A DNA stretch of 64,000 bases from Adhaeribacter soli (GCF_008727925.1 NZ_VTWT01000001.1:1-64000), one strand, 5' to 3'. Shown: positions 8,899 to 19,610, counted from the stretch's first letter. A program made the numbers and translations. The notes: generated by a model not told the origin, from the sequence alone.

Positions 8899-9642
8899 TT
8901 AGCGATTTCTTTTTTCCAATGACCAATTTCCATCTCTAAGTTTATCCTTCTCAATCTTGCACCGAAATGTGCCCGTTTTTTCGTGATACGAAATTTCAGG
9001 ATAGGCAAGCGTTTGAGAATTAATATTCAATAGGACTTTGATTGAATCAGTCAATCCTTTTGTTGAGAATCTTAACTTTCTATTTGCAAATATTTGTAAC
9101 TGGGGAAATTCTAACGAATCTATGTCTTCAATTGGCACTTCTGCTTTTCCGTCTACATCAGTTTGATAAATTTCAATCTTTGTTCCATTGGCGTTGAAAA
9201 TAATAGAGCTGTTAGAGGTTAAAATGTGTTTTTCATTAGCTTTAATAGGTTTAATCAGAAAACCTTGAGTGGGTTTACCGGTTTTATCGTTAATTTGAAA
9301 AATTACTGCTCCTCTTGAAGGACGGCCCCCAAACTCGACCTTTCTTACTAAATTAAAACTTCCTTTAGGTAACGACTTAAACTCAATACTATCTCTGCTT
9401 CTTCTCCATTTTCCAAAAGCAACATAAGAACGTCCTTCGCATCCTCCTTCCATCGAAAAAGTTGAATCGCTGTTAAGGAAAATTGAATTAGAGCAAAATC
9501 CACTTCTATCACTATAAGTTTCGCTAGTAACTACATTTTGGTTTCCTGTTGGTTGCAAAACTTCAAGGATATCTTTTTTGGCACTATTACAGGATACAGT
9601 TCCAAATATCAGAATGGAAAAGCATGTGATTAATTTTTTCAT
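8899..9642 (-). CDS. Predicted lipoprotein of unknown function
   Basis: 247 residues from MKKLITCFSIL, preferred over an in-frame ATG nine codons earlier because it starts the signal peptide. The lipobox is GTVSC with the lipidated Cys followed by Asn. The mature part is beta-rich and shows a lipocalin-like pattern (SMEGGCEGRSYVAFGKW). No family was recognised with confidence. Base composition is more AT-rich than the surrounding genes, as for the next lipoprotein, which hints at separate acquisition. Confidence 0.6.
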   Translation of the reverse strand: MKKLITCFSILIFGTVSCNSAKKDILEVLQPTGNQNVVTSETYSDRSGFCSNSIFLNSDSTFSMEGGCEGRSYVAFGKWRRSRDSIEFKSLPKGSFNLVRKVEFGGRPSRGAVIFQINDKTGKPTQGFLIKPIKANEKHILTSNSSIIFNANGTKIEIYQTDVDGKAEVPIEDIDSLEFPQLQIFANRKLRFSTKGLTDSIKVLLNINSQTLAYPEISYHEKTGTFRCKIEKDKLRDGNWSLEKRNR

Positions 9643-9737
9643 TGAGTTACCGCCAACGGTCTTGTACATGCTGTGGTGGGGCGTAAGTCGAAGCTTGAGT
9701 ATTTGTCTTGTTATATTAAATTGTTTTTCTTTTAAGC

Positions 9738-10100
9738 TTATTTCCTTGTTTCCAGTTTAAAGTTTAGCTTTTGAATCTCTTCGTAAAACTCTGTAGAATC
9801 GAGCGGAACAGGTTGTGTTCCTTTCCTTTTGTCTATAATCCAGAATTTGATTTCTTTATTAATCCTGCCTTGGATGTTTCTGGCGATAATATATTCTGAA
9901 TTGAAAGTGTAGTGAGTTACTTCTTCAGGAACTACAGTCTGTCCACCACTTCTATTTTTATTCCTACTTAGTAAGATTTGAGATTCTCTTCCGTCGCCCA
10001 TATAGTAGTAGTTGCTACCAAGCTCTTCTATATTATCTGTGTGGTCATACAGGCATGATTGTAAAGATAGAGCTACAGCGACTAAAAGGATTTTCTTCAT
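9738..10100 (-). CDS. Small predicted lipoprotein
   Basis: 120 residues with a short signal peptide and lipobox (MKKILLVAVALSLQSC, Cys16). The mature part is polar and contains TEEVTHYTFNSEYIIA-like beta strands; I do not recognise a family. It lies 95 bases upstream of the other small lipoprotein on the same strand and shares its AT-rich composition, so the two may form a unit. Confidence 0.55.
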   Translation of the reverse strand: MKKILLVAVALSLQSCLYDHTDNIEELGSNYYYMGDGRESQILLSRNKNRSGGQTVVPEEVTHYTFNSEYIIARNIQGRINKEIKFWIIDKRKGTQPVPLDSTEFYEEIQKLNFKLETRK

Positions 10101-10179
10101 CTTTATTTATGTCTGCAATTAAAGATAACTAACTGTATATAAAACACTCCTACGCTTATCTGTCTTATATCCGTAGCCT

Positions 10180-11295
10180 TTAAACCACCGGCTGTAAGAT
10201 CTTATCTTCCGTAGCTAAACACTTCCGCACGTATTCGAATACTTTTTCCGCCGGCAGTTCTTCCATGCACGACACCCCGAACTTACAGGTACCGCGGTAG
10301 AAGCAGGCGCATTGCTTTTCCGGTTGTACCAGATAGCCGCGGCCGTAGAGGTCGAATTCGTACGGGTTGAAGATGTTGTTCATCAGCACGATCTTTTTCT
10401 GCAGGGCAATGGCAATGTGCATGGCCATGGTAACCTGGGTCACGATCAGATCCATCTGGTACATCAGGTTAATGAACTTCGGCAGCTCGAAATACCCGAA
10501 ATACAGTGCATTGGTAACGTTCGCCAAGGTAACGTTGCGCTCGTGTTCTGCTTCGCCGCCTAAGAGCACCGGCTGGTAACCGTTACTTTCCAGCAATTCT
10601 ATCAGCCTGATCCATTTCTCGTCGCTCCATAAACGGGTGGTCCAGCGGTCGCCGCAACCGGTATTCAGGCCCACCAACGGTTTGCTCCGGTCTAAATTCC
10701 AGTTATAACCTTTGTCTTCGTGGTTATCGAAAACGTATTCCTCGTGGTTAAATTCCCAGCCGCACAGTTCAAAGATTTCCTGCACATACGGCTTGGTATT
10801 GGCCTGGCTCAGGTCGTCGAAAACGCCCGTTAAATATTTATGGTTGGCCAGCGGATTGGAAGGAAAAGCCACGCCGTTTTTCAGGGTATAACCGAATTTC
10901 TGGGTCGCGTTCAGGGAATCGTGCAGGGCACAGGCTTCTTTGTCTTTATCTAAATTGAAGAGTACATCGAAATGCAGTTGCTGTAAATAAAGCACCGAAG
11001 CAAAATCGAATTTCAGAATCTCATCGATTGCGCCTTTCGGCAGAATAGCCGGGGTAAGCGTAAGCCAGGTAATTTTAGCGTTCGGGTATTCGGCCCGGAT
11101 CTTATGCAGCAGCGGCGTAGTGCGGATCACATCGCCGATGGCGCCGAGTTTAATAATTAAAATGCGTTTCTCAATGGGCTGGTATGCCGGACAGGTACAA
11201 TGGTAGCCGTGTTGTTTATGAGGGAGGCAAGGCAGGTCGCCTTTAAAATAGATACAATCGGTATTCAGCAGTACGCCGTTCACTACATCAGCCAT
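10180..11295 (-). CDS. GT9-family (heptosyltransferase-like) glycosyltransferase
   Basis: 371 residues. The core has the GT9 start ILIIKLGAIGDVIRTTPLLH (about 45-64) and the donor-site regions VGLNTGCGDRWTTRLWSDEKW and PVLLGGEAEHERN. GT9 enzymes transfer heptose or similar sugars to LPS-type acceptors. Two cysteine groups flank the core: Cys14, 23, 33 and 35 at the N-terminus and Cys329, 331, 337 and 343 near the C-terminus. They could bind metal or an iron-sulfur cluster, which is unusual for GT9. It is a single gene; the 205 bases upstream hold nothing recognised. Confidence 0.85.
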   Translation of the reverse strand: MADVVNGVLLNTDCIYFKGDLPCLPHKQHGYHCTCPAYQPIEKRILIIKLGAIGDVIRTTPLLHKIRAEYPNAKITWLTLTPAILPKGAIDEILKFDFASVLYLQQLHFDVLFNLDKDKEACALHDSLNATQKFGYTLKNGVAFPSNPLANHKYLTGVFDDLSQANTKPYVQEIFELCGWEFNHEEYVFDNHEDKGYNWNLDRSKPLVGLNTGCGDRWTTRLWSDEKWIRLIELLESNGYQPVLLGGEAEHERNVTLANVTNALYFGYFELPKFINLMYQMDLIVTQVTMAMHIAIALQKKIVLMNNIFNPYEFDLYGRGYLVQPEKQCACFYRGTCKFGVSCMEELPAEKVFEYVRKCLATEDKILQPVV

Positions 11296-11501
11296 CGGTT
11301 CGGAAGAATAAAAAGGAGAATTAAAAAATGGGAGCGTTTCCCGCTTAAAATTAAGGAAATGCCGGTTTTATAAAGTAGCCGAAATTAGGAAGAATTGTGG
11401 AAAGGGAAAAATGAAGGAAGGTATTAACGTGTATAGCAGGGTTTAAATGTGAACGCAAAGTAAATAATCGGTATTGTATGCTCCTGGCTTAAACCACGCT
11501 T

Positions 11502-13112
11502 TTACTTATAATGGATAATTCCAACCTCCCATAATTCATTGGAAAAAATGATTTCTTTTGTGCGGTTTTCGTTCGCCTGATACTCATCCTTTCTGCTTAA
11601 ATAGCCGTACTCCTTACCAGGTTTAAGAAACTCATCATAAAAAATATACTTACCGAACCGGTTTACCTTGTATACCCCATCCCTGATCTCGTACGCGGCC
11701 TCCGTTTGAAATTGCTTGGGCGGTATCTGCAGATAAAATAGCGTATACACGTAAGGAAGCGGCATTTGGTCGGTAATCCGGACCTGATCTACCGGTAAAT
11801 TTCTGGCAGCTGCAAAGGCTTCTCCCAATCCGATATTAAAATGATGACGAATGCTCTCCTTCGGATATTCCTTAAAGTAATACCGGATGGTAATACTGCT
11901 TTCAAGAATAAGCCAGGTCAGGAGCAATAGCTTAATGGTAGTTTTTGGGGCAGTATCTTTTAGATTCGTTAAAATAAGATTAACAAACCAGGCAACAAGC
12001 GCCAGGCCGGGAAGATAAAAATGGTTAAACCGGTTAACATTAAGTTCAAAGGAGAAGATCAGGGCCAGAGAGGCAATAGCCCAGGAAAAAAATATAAAAA
12101 CGACACTGTTTTCCTTATCGGGTTTATTCGTTTTAATGCTCGGGAAACTCCGGATCCCTGCTGCTACAATACCAATAACGGATGCCGGAACCGTAAAGAA
12201 TAGCAATAGTTTAAAACCCGGTATCAGGTTATAATTAGAGCCATCGTCAAAACCACCCATAAAAAATCTGAGGTTATGCAAGGCGGTTTCTTTCCAGTCT
12301 GCAGCCTCAACCTGACCTAGCCTGCTGGAGGGCAAAAGGGGGGTGGAGAAAAAAAGACTATCCGTCCAGGTTAGATTTTTTTTAAGTAAATAGTTTTCTA
12401 TAAAGAAAAGCAGGAACGGAAGCGCTGCAAGTATAAATAAACTAAAAGCAGCAAGCCACCGCTTCCATTGAAGCCGGATTCTTTCCCGGAAAAACAGCAG
12501 TAATAAGGTAAAAAGGGTTGGCAAAACCACTATTGTGGTTCCATAGCCATATAAGGCTAAGGCAAAGGGTATTAAGGAGGGTAAAATCCACTTGCTACCG
12601 TTGGCGGCAAATGCCCGGATAAGAAAGAAGCACCCGAGTAACATGAAAAAGGGAGCAAGATTACTTTCCAGCGCCCACCTCGACAGCATGAAATGCCAGG
12701 GTATTACTACGATTAGCAGTAGTCCCAGAAATGCAGGAAACCGGCCCAGAGGCCGTAAACAAAAGTAAAAAAGTGGTAAGGTTAAAATTCCCAGAATAAG
12801 GGAAACGAGCCGGGAAGAGAAAATACTGAGACCGAAAATTTTAACGATCGGGGCTGATAAATAAGAAAGCAGCACATTCTGGCCGCTGCCCCAGGCTGGA
12901 AAATAAGCAGGTAAAACATTTCCCCATCTGTCCTTGCCTGTTTCGGCCAGACAAAAAGCTTCATAAGCACTGGAAGCTTCGTCCTGATTAAACCCTGGCG
13001 GAATGGCCGGGAAATTAATTATCCGGATAAAAATGCCTATCGTTATAAGTATAAGAACGGAAAAGGCGTAAGCTCTTGGAGAGAAAGATATTCCTGGGAA
13101 AACCGAATTCAT
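11502..13112 (-). CDS. GT39/ArnT-like membrane glycosyltransferase
   Basis: 536 residues with about 12 hydrophobic segments. The first periplasmic loop has FNQDEASSAYEAF, where the Asp-Glu pair matches the catalytic acidic residues of PMT/ArnT (GT-C) enzymes. Such proteins move a sugar from a polyprenyl-phosphate donor to lipid A, protein or another acceptor outside the membrane. The acceptor cannot be told. The neighbouring GT9 gene on the same strand suggests envelope polysaccharide work. Confidence 0.82.
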   Translation of the reverse strand: MNSVFPGISFSPRAYAFSVLILITIGIFIRIINFPAIPPGFNQDEASSAYEAFCLAETGKDRWGNVLPAYFPAWGSGQNVLLSYLSAPIVKIFGLSIFSSRLVSLILGILTLPLFYFCLRPLGRFPAFLGLLLIVVIPWHFMLSRWALESNLAPFFMLLGCFFLIRAFAANGSKWILPSLIPFALALYGYGTTIVVLPTLFTLLLLFFRERIRLQWKRWLAAFSLFILAALPFLLFFIENYLLKKNLTWTDSLFFSTPLLPSSRLGQVEAADWKETALHNLRFFMGGFDDGSNYNLIPGFKLLLFFTVPASVIGIVAAGIRSFPSIKTNKPDKENSVVFIFFSWAIASLALIFSFELNVNRFNHFYLPGLALVAWFVNLILTNLKDTAPKTTIKLLLLTWLILESSITIRYYFKEYPKESIRHHFNIGLGEAFAAARNLPVDQVRITDQMPLPYVYTLFYLQIPPKQFQTEAAYEIRDGVYKVNRFGKYIFYDEFLKPGKEYGYLSRKDEYQANENRTKEIIFSNELWEVGIIHYK

Positions 13113-13213
13113 TTAAATAGAATCAACTTATTCTGGATCCGGCAAAGATAACATAATCATTTTATTATGTGTTCTAACTGACAGGATCGGAGTTGGCGCC
13201 GCACTTTATCTGG

Positions 13214-13325
13214 TAAACTGTCAGGTTATTTTTTAGAAAGTGGGATTAAAAATCCCGCGGTTCGGTTAAGACGGGATTATAAAACCCATCAAGCAAATTC
13301 TAAAAATTAACCTGACAGTGTACTA
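13214..13325. repeat. Imperfect inverted repeat upstream of the GT39 gene
   Basis: The left arm around 13214-13240 (ACTGTCAGGTTATTTTTTAG) is matched by the reverse complement near 13297-13325 (CTAAAAATTAACCTGACAGT). A further pair of TCCCG words lies in the interior. It fills most of the gap 13113-13390, which otherwise shows no gene. Confidence 0.7.
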
Positions 13326-13390
13326 GGCTTACCGGTGAAATTGTAATTCCATATTTAAACAAATCAGAATAAAAGCATGGATCCCGCTCC

Positions 13391-14377
13391 TTACTTCCAG
13401 GATAAATTGCCCCGGCCGCCGCTAATGCGATAGCCGTCTTTGTCGCGTGGCCAGACTGCAGCCTCGTTGGTTAAAACAACCGGCTCACCTACCACAGAAG
13501 GAACAACGGCGATAGCTGTGTAATAAGAAATTTCAAACGTTTTATAGCTCCACACCGCAATATGCTTCCCGTCCGGCGACCAGACCGAAAAGCTTTCTTC
13601 GTTGTCGTTGTCCGATGCCGTAAGCTGTTTCATGTTCGTGCCATCCAGGTTTATGGTCCATAGGTGTTTATTCAGCACAAAAGCAACCCGTTTCCCGTCC
13701 GGACTAACCGAAGGCAGTAAAGGCGTAGGATTCGCAAGTGAAGGATTGATATTGGTAAGCGTAGCGGTATTGCCGGTAATGGTAGCAATGTGCAGGCCTG
13801 CCTTAGCCGAAGGCGTGCTCGGAGCATACCCATCCGAAGAGAAATCGCCGGCTACCACCAGCCGTCCGTCCGGCAGCCACACGGCATTGTACACGTCCGG
13901 AATACCGGCCACGTAATTCCCGTTCATATCAATAATAACCGTCCCTTTTTTCACCGGATAAGCCGAAGGGTTATAGACTTTCAGGTGAGTAAAAGCGATC
14001 TTCGTCCCGTCCGGCGATACCTGGGGCGCGTAAACGGCCGAGGTTTCGTTTGCATTGTAGATCACCCTTTTTTGCGTGCCGTTGGCATTGGTTATTTCCA
14101 GGCGTTCAAAGTATTCGGAAGTATGCAGGGTGGAGCCATCGGCCAGCCGGTGGGGCATGCGGCCGGCAAATAATTCCGGGTCGGCTTTGGTACTGAAGTT
14201 ATACTCCCGCACCGAAGCAGACCAGTCGTGCAGCAGCTTCCCGGTCCATACGCCGGCTTGCTGACCCGGATCATCCGGGTTCTTTTTAGGGCTGTCTTCC
14301 TTGTCGCAGGAAGTAAAAGCCAGCGAACTGGTGAATACTAAAAAAAATAGGACGAGGGATTTAAATTTCAAGACCAT
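13391..14377 (-). CDS. TolB-like WD40 beta-propeller lipoprotein
   Basis: 328 residues. It has a signal peptide with lipobox SLAFTSC and the lipidated Cys followed by Asp. At least four PD40-type repeats are visible, for example APQVSPDGTKIAF, LPSVSPDGKRVAF and SVWSPDGKHIAVW, giving a TolB-like propeller. It is probably an outer-membrane or periplasmic lipoprotein that binds a partner protein; its function is unknown. It is a lone gene, with gaps of over 250 bases on both sides. Confidence 0.82.
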   Translation of the reverse strand: MVLKFKSLVLFFLVFTSSLAFTSCDKEDSPKKNPDDPGQQAGVWTGKLLHDWSASVREYNFSTKADPELFAGRMPHRLADGSTLHTSEYFERLEITNANGTQKRVIYNANETSAVYAPQVSPDGTKIAFTHLKVYNPSAYPVKKGTVIIDMNGNYVAGIPDVYNAVWLPDGRLVVAGDFSSDGYAPSTPSAKAGLHIATITGNTATLTNINPSLANPTPLLPSVSPDGKRVAFVLNKHLWTINLDGTNMKQLTASDNDNEESFSVWSPDGKHIAVWSYKTFEISYYTAIAVVPSVVGEPVVLTNEAAVWPRDKDGYRISGGRGNLSWK

Positions 14378-14948
14378 AAAACAGGGTTTTAAAACGGTTA
14401 GAAAAATAAAACTTAAACTGAAACCGATCCGTTCGGTTGGACAATAGGTATAAATATAAGCCTCAAAGCCGGAAATTGTTTTGCGGGTTTGAGGGACTTT
14501 ATTTTTCGTGTCTTTTCTGTTTCTTTTTAACTAATGCCTGTCTGGGTTTTGCCCGGAAGCAGAAGTGCCGCCATAGGCGAACAAAGGCTTTACGCAAAAT
14601 CTGAAATTTCCGGCAAATTTTAAAGCTTCGGAGTTATTATTAAAATTGCAGAAGTAAATTCTGCCGGACAGTATTTATCTTCCCTGATCACTTTCATATC
14701 CCTGGTTTAGCTAACCTGTTCTTCAACATGTAGGTCATGGCTTTACCGAAATGTTGTTACCTGTCAGCTCATTTTCGTCGGTTATGTTTTTGTTGAAGAA
14801 AAAAAATGTAACTGTTCTGTAAGTATCGTTAATTAAAAGCAGGCTGCCGCCAAAATATATGAGTTAACCGGCCGGAAAAAGGTAGTATTAAACCATAAAA
14901 AAGTGCACCAGGTTTTCCCTGGCAGGCATGCTGAAAAAGTAGGATTGG
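14378..14948. other. 571-base intergenic stretch, nothing recognised
   Basis: No plausible ORF, RNA signature or strong palindrome was seen here. It separates the start of the TolB-like lipoprotein from the 3' end of the NCS1 permease, so it should contain the lipoprotein's promoter and the permease operon's end, but neither could be placed. Confidence 0.6.
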
Positions 14949-16475
<1,527 letters not shown>

Positions 16476-16530
16476 GGGTTTGGTTTTTGATGGTTACTGT
16501 AATCCTGTTCGCCTTTGAAGGAAAAGCTTG

Positions 16531-16709
16531 TTTCATTCTTACTAAAATCTCCTTGGCCTGTGTCGCACAGGCCAAAGCACTGAAGGTAAAAATTAGCCTA
16601 CTTTCAAATAATCAGCAGTAGCATTTTTTGAGGCTGTCGCCTCACTGAAGTTGAAAACTTCAGGCTGTTTGTAGGTTCAAGTTACCGCTTCGCTCAAACT
16701 TGAACCAGC
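16531..16709. repeat. Dispersed repeat family A, copy 1
   Basis: About 180 bases that match, as the reverse complement, the stretch 40426-40600. Shared blocks include TACTTTCAAATAA, GAGGCTGTCGCCTCACTGAA, GTTGAAAACTTCAG and CTCAAACTTGAACCAGC. Each copy contains several small palindromes (GAGGCTGTCGCCTC, CTGAAGTTGAAAACTTCAG). It lies in the 331-base gap 16476-16806, upstream of the NCS1 permease. The rest of that gap shows no gene. Confidence 0.9.
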
Positions 16710-16806
16710 ATTTTTAATAATGAAATGGCCTTGCCTCCAAAGGGGGACTAAGTTGCTGTACTTTGTAGAGGTACGAATTAAGGTACTTTAGGTATGGTTA
16801 GCAAGG

Positions 16807-17340
16807 TTATTTTCCTTGCAGTTTTTCAATTGTAGGATAATCTAAATAAGCAAAAGTTAACCGCCACCGATTACTTATTTTATTGAATTCAAGATTGCCA
16901 ATCCTTGCCCAATTCTCTTGTATTGTTTCAGGTTCTAATGTTTGAGTCTTTTTTATTTGTTCAAAGAAGGAAGTAGGTTTAGTGTCTCCTGGTAAATAAT
17001 TCTCTTCCTTCAAATAAGCTGATAATAATTGGGGAAAGTACTTTTTGTGATATTTAACTATTGGGTCGCCATCAAAAGGTCCTCGGGTTTCTAAGGGAAA
17101 CTGAGTTAAGGCCATAATTTTTGCTGTATCATTTTCGATTATTGCCTGTCTGAATGATTTCCAATACAAAGTAAAATCAGTATGGGATGTATCCTCCAAT
17201 ATTTTATGTTTTACTGCTGTGGTTGCTTGAACTGAAGATTTTTTAACAACCTCACGAGGATTATTTTGTGTTTCTGATTCCTTTGTTCCACAGGAAGAAA
17301 TTCCGATTAGACTTATCAATAATAAGAGGGATATTTTCAT
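16807..17340 (-). CDS. Predicted lipoprotein of unknown function
   Basis: 177 residues with the signal peptide MKISLLLLISLIGISSC, lipidated at Cys17. The mature part starts with a polar linker, then a helical domain with DFTLYWKSFRQAIIENDT and a C-terminal RWRLTFAYLDYP. This resembles small NTF2-like envelope proteins but no family is claimed. It is AT-rich compared with the purine genes on both sides and looks like an insertion into that locus rather than a pathway member. Confidence 0.6.
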   Translation of the reverse strand: MKISLLLLISLIGISSCGTKESETQNNPREVVKKSSVQATTAVKHKILEDTSHTDFTLYWKSFRQAIIENDTAKIMALTQFPLETRGPFDGDPIVKYHKKYFPQLLSAYLKEENYLPGDTKPTSFFEQIKKTQTLEPETIQENWARIGNLEFNKISNRWRLTFAYLDYPTIEKLQGK

Positions 17341-17365
17341 TTTTGCTAACTATCATAATAACAAA

Positions 17366-17433
17366 CAGGAAGCCGCAGTTTTGAAAAATCAAGGAGTAAA
17401 TCTTGAATTTTGAATACAAAATGCGGCTTCCTG
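17366..17433. terminator. Long hairpin downstream of the DUF6986 gene
   Basis: Arms 17366-17377 and 17422-17433 pair perfectly over 12 bases (CAGGAAGCCGCA and its complement), around a 44-base loop that has a second weak stem (TCAAG / CTTGA). The element sits 45 bases past the stop of the minus-strand DUF6986 gene. It could act as a terminator, but no long T-tract follows the stem. Confidence 0.45.
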
Positions 17434-17477
17434 GTTGGTTAGAGACAAATTAAAGAAAACTTCTGCTTCCGGAAAAC

Positions 17478-18938
17478 TCAGGAAGCAACCATCTGCTCTT
17501 TGGAGGAAACGCCTTTTCTCCGGTTTTCCAGAATACGGAAAAAAGACCGGCTCCGGATTTCTTCCAGCGTAAGGCCGGTTGCCAAAGCTTCTTCTTCGGA
17601 AATGGCGCCGCAATTCATGGCTTTCAGGAAGAAATTAAGCAAGCCCTGGCCGGTGGCGGCATCGTCGAAAACGTCTTTGGTGAGGGTGGAAATGGCGGCG
17701 CGTGCTACAAAGGTTTTCAGGCGGAAAACGGCATCTTCGTAGCTGCTGAGGAAAAAGTTGTAGGTAGCGGCATAGCGCATCGGCAACTGGGCAGGATTCA
17801 GATCCCAGCCCTGGTAGAGGCCGTTGATGAGCGAATGCATGGTGTGCCCGAAGCCGATCTGCCAGGCATTGTGCACGGATTCGCGGTTTTCTTTTTCCTG
17901 CTCAAAGCTCAGGTTTTCGCCGCGGTGCGGACCAATGGGCATGATGTTGGTGGCGCCGTCGGATAGGAAAATGCCGGTACCGCCGAGGGCTACTTTGGTC
18001 ATGTGGTGGGCGAAATCGCAGACGGGGTGCGCCATAGTCTGGTATTTGGCCGTAATACCGGCAGAGGCGGTGTAATCGTAGGTGCCGAAGTGCGCGGCAA
18101 TGCAGCGGCCTTCGCTGGCTTTTATAATGCGCATGAGCGGGTTGCGGCCTTCGTCGTCCATGATGATCTGAGTGGCTTCGACCATGGTTTCCATTTTCAG
18201 GGTTCCCGGTTTCAGGTTGTTTTCCCGTTCCAGAATTTCGAAGAAGCGTACCATGGCCGTCATTTGCTCGGGTATAGTTACTTTGGGCAGCATTACCACG
18301 AAGTTTTCCGGTAGTTTTCCGCCGGTTTCTTCCAGCAGGTTGGTCAGGAAAATATCGAGGGTGCGGATGCCGCGGTGCTTCAAGTCTTCGGTAAAGGGTT
18401 TGATGCGGATGCCGATGAAGGGGGAAATGGTGCCGTTTTTCATGCCGGCGGCTAATTCCCGGGCGGCCTGCACGGCAGTGGCATCTTCTTCGTCGTCGGG
18501 GCGATTGCCGAAACCATCTTCAAAATCGATCCGGAAATCTTCCACAGCTTCGGTCTGAAGCTTTTTAACGACTTTGTTGTAAACCGAATACGAAAGCCAG
18601 GCCGCTTCTTTTTTACGTTCTTCCTCCGTTTGGTCTCCCAGCTTTTCGGTCAGGGCTTTGATGTCTTTTTCGAGGTGGGGCAGGTGCTCGTAGCCTTGCA
18701 ATTTCAGCACGTTGGCCAGTTCTACGAAATTTGGGGCATAGGTCTGCAGGCTGCGCAAAGCAATATCACCCATTTTCTGACAGGTGTCGGACTTGAACAA
18801 ATTTGCGCCGCCGTAAACCGTGTGTACCGGTTGCCGGTCGGGCCGGTCGCCGGGGTAGGTTTGCTGGAATTTACGATTGGCAAGGCCGAGGGTATTCAGG
18901 AGTTGCTCTTTTTCGGTGTTGTTTATGCTGAGTTTCAT
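17478..18938 (-). CDS. DUF6986 protein, malate-synthase/CitE-like, in the urate locus
   Basis: 486 residues. I recognise it as the DUF6986 family, often labelled phosphoenolpyruvate kinase without proof. Its motifs follow the CitE/malate synthase superfamily in order: IDFEDGFG at 137-144, GIRIKPF at 176-182, MLPKV at 216-220, METMVEA at 249-255 (Glu250 as metal ligand), GTYDY at 285-289 (Asp288 as second ligand) and FDDAATGQ at 424-431. The last resembles the MEDAAT segment that carries malate synthase's catalytic Asp. It lies 333 bases downstream of uraH on the same strand. Malate synthase-type disposal of purine-derived glyoxylate would fit. The activity is inference; the family and its order of motifs are what I see. 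Confidence 0.75.
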   Translation of the reverse strand: MKLSINNTEKEQLLNTLGLANRKFQQTYPGDRPDRQPVHTVYGGANLFKSDTCQKMGDIALRSLQTYAPNFVELANVLKLQGYEHLPHLEKDIKALTEKLGDQTEEERKKEAAWLSYSVYNKVVKKLQTEAVEDFRIDFEDGFGNRPDDEEDATAVQAARELAAGMKNGTISPFIGIRIKPFTEDLKHRGIRTLDIFLTNLLEETGGKLPENFVVMLPKVTIPEQMTAMVRFFEILERENNLKPGTLKMETMVEATQIIMDDEGRNPLMRIIKASEGRCIAAHFGTYDYTASAGITAKYQTMAHPVCDFAHHMTKVALGGTGIFLSDGATNIMPIGPHRGENLSFEQEKENRESVHNAWQIGFGHTMHSLINGLYQGWDLNPAQLPMRYAATYNFFLSSYEDAVFRLKTFVARAAISTLTKDVFDDAATGQGLLNFFLKAMNCGAISEEEALATGLTLEEIRSRSFFRILENRRKGVSSKEQMVAS

Positions 18939-19022
18939 AGGGGCTGAATTTTTAAGTTGTTGCGTTTTTGCTGGGTTTGACCCCGCCTAAATCCTCCCCT
19001 AAAAACAGGGGAGGACTTGAGT

Positions 19023-19140
19023 TACTTTATCTGGAGGTTAAGTAAGTTGGTGGACAAATTTAGTTTGCACATTCATCCCTGTTACTTTTCTGTCATTCTG
19101 GAAGAATCTTGTGAATTCTAAGCATTGAACCATAAATTTT
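19023..19140. repeat. Dispersed repeat family C, copy 1 (degenerate)
   Basis: Related as reverse complement to 35857-35970. Shared words include TGTCATTC followed by GAAGAATCTTGTGA (19091-19114), and AACTTACTTA and AAACTAAAT on the other strand. One palindrome arm is decayed. It occupies much of the 333-base gap 18939-19271 between the DUF6986 gene and uraH; nothing else was seen there except an imperfect CCTCCCCT/AGGGGAGG hairpin near 18993-19013. Confidence 0.75.
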
Positions 19141-19271
19141 TTACAAAATGACAATTGTAGTAGTTTGAATCAATTTGATCCCTTACTTAAATCCTTTATT
19201 TATAAGCTTATTTTAAAACTTTAAGTACTTCTGGTTCTTTAGGAAGACTCATAGAATTCACCTGAATTCAT

Positions 19272-19610
19272 TTAAGAACCGCGGTAAGTGGAATAGCCAA
19301 ACGGATTTAGCAGTAACGGAATGTGGTAGTGTTCCTGGCCGGTGATGTCGAAAATGATTTCGATGTAGGGATAGAAGGTGGCGGTATTTTGCGCGTCGAA
19401 GTAGGGTTTGGTTTCGAAGCGCATTTTGTAGATGCCGGTGGCAAGCTCCGTTTGGTTATCGAGCAGATCGGGAATGCGGCCGTCCTGGTTCGTTTTTCCT
19501 TCGGCCAGCTCCACCCATTCGGTGTGGCGGTAATGCGATAAAATGATGGTAACACCCACAGCGGGTTTGCCTTTGGTGGTGTCGAGGATGTGGGTTGTGA
19601 TCTGGCTCAT
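19272..19610 (-). CDS. uraH: 5-Hydroxyisourate hydrolase (transthyretin-like)
   Basis: 112 residues, the usual size. It hydrolyses 5-hydroxyisourate, the product of urate oxidation, to OHCU. Visible signatures are THILDTTKGKPA at the N-terminus, the DGRIPDL segment with the substrate Arg, HYHIPLLLNPFGYSTY and the C-terminal YRGS that defines the enzymes as opposed to true transthyretins. The start overlaps the stop of uraD by four bases (ATGA), so translation is coupled. Confidence 0.96.
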   Translation of the reverse strand: MSQITTHILDTTKGKPAVGVTIILSHYRHTEWVELAEGKTNQDGRIPDLLDNQTELATGIYKMRFETKPYFDAQNTATFYPYIEIIFDITGQEHYHIPLLLNPFGYSTYRGS

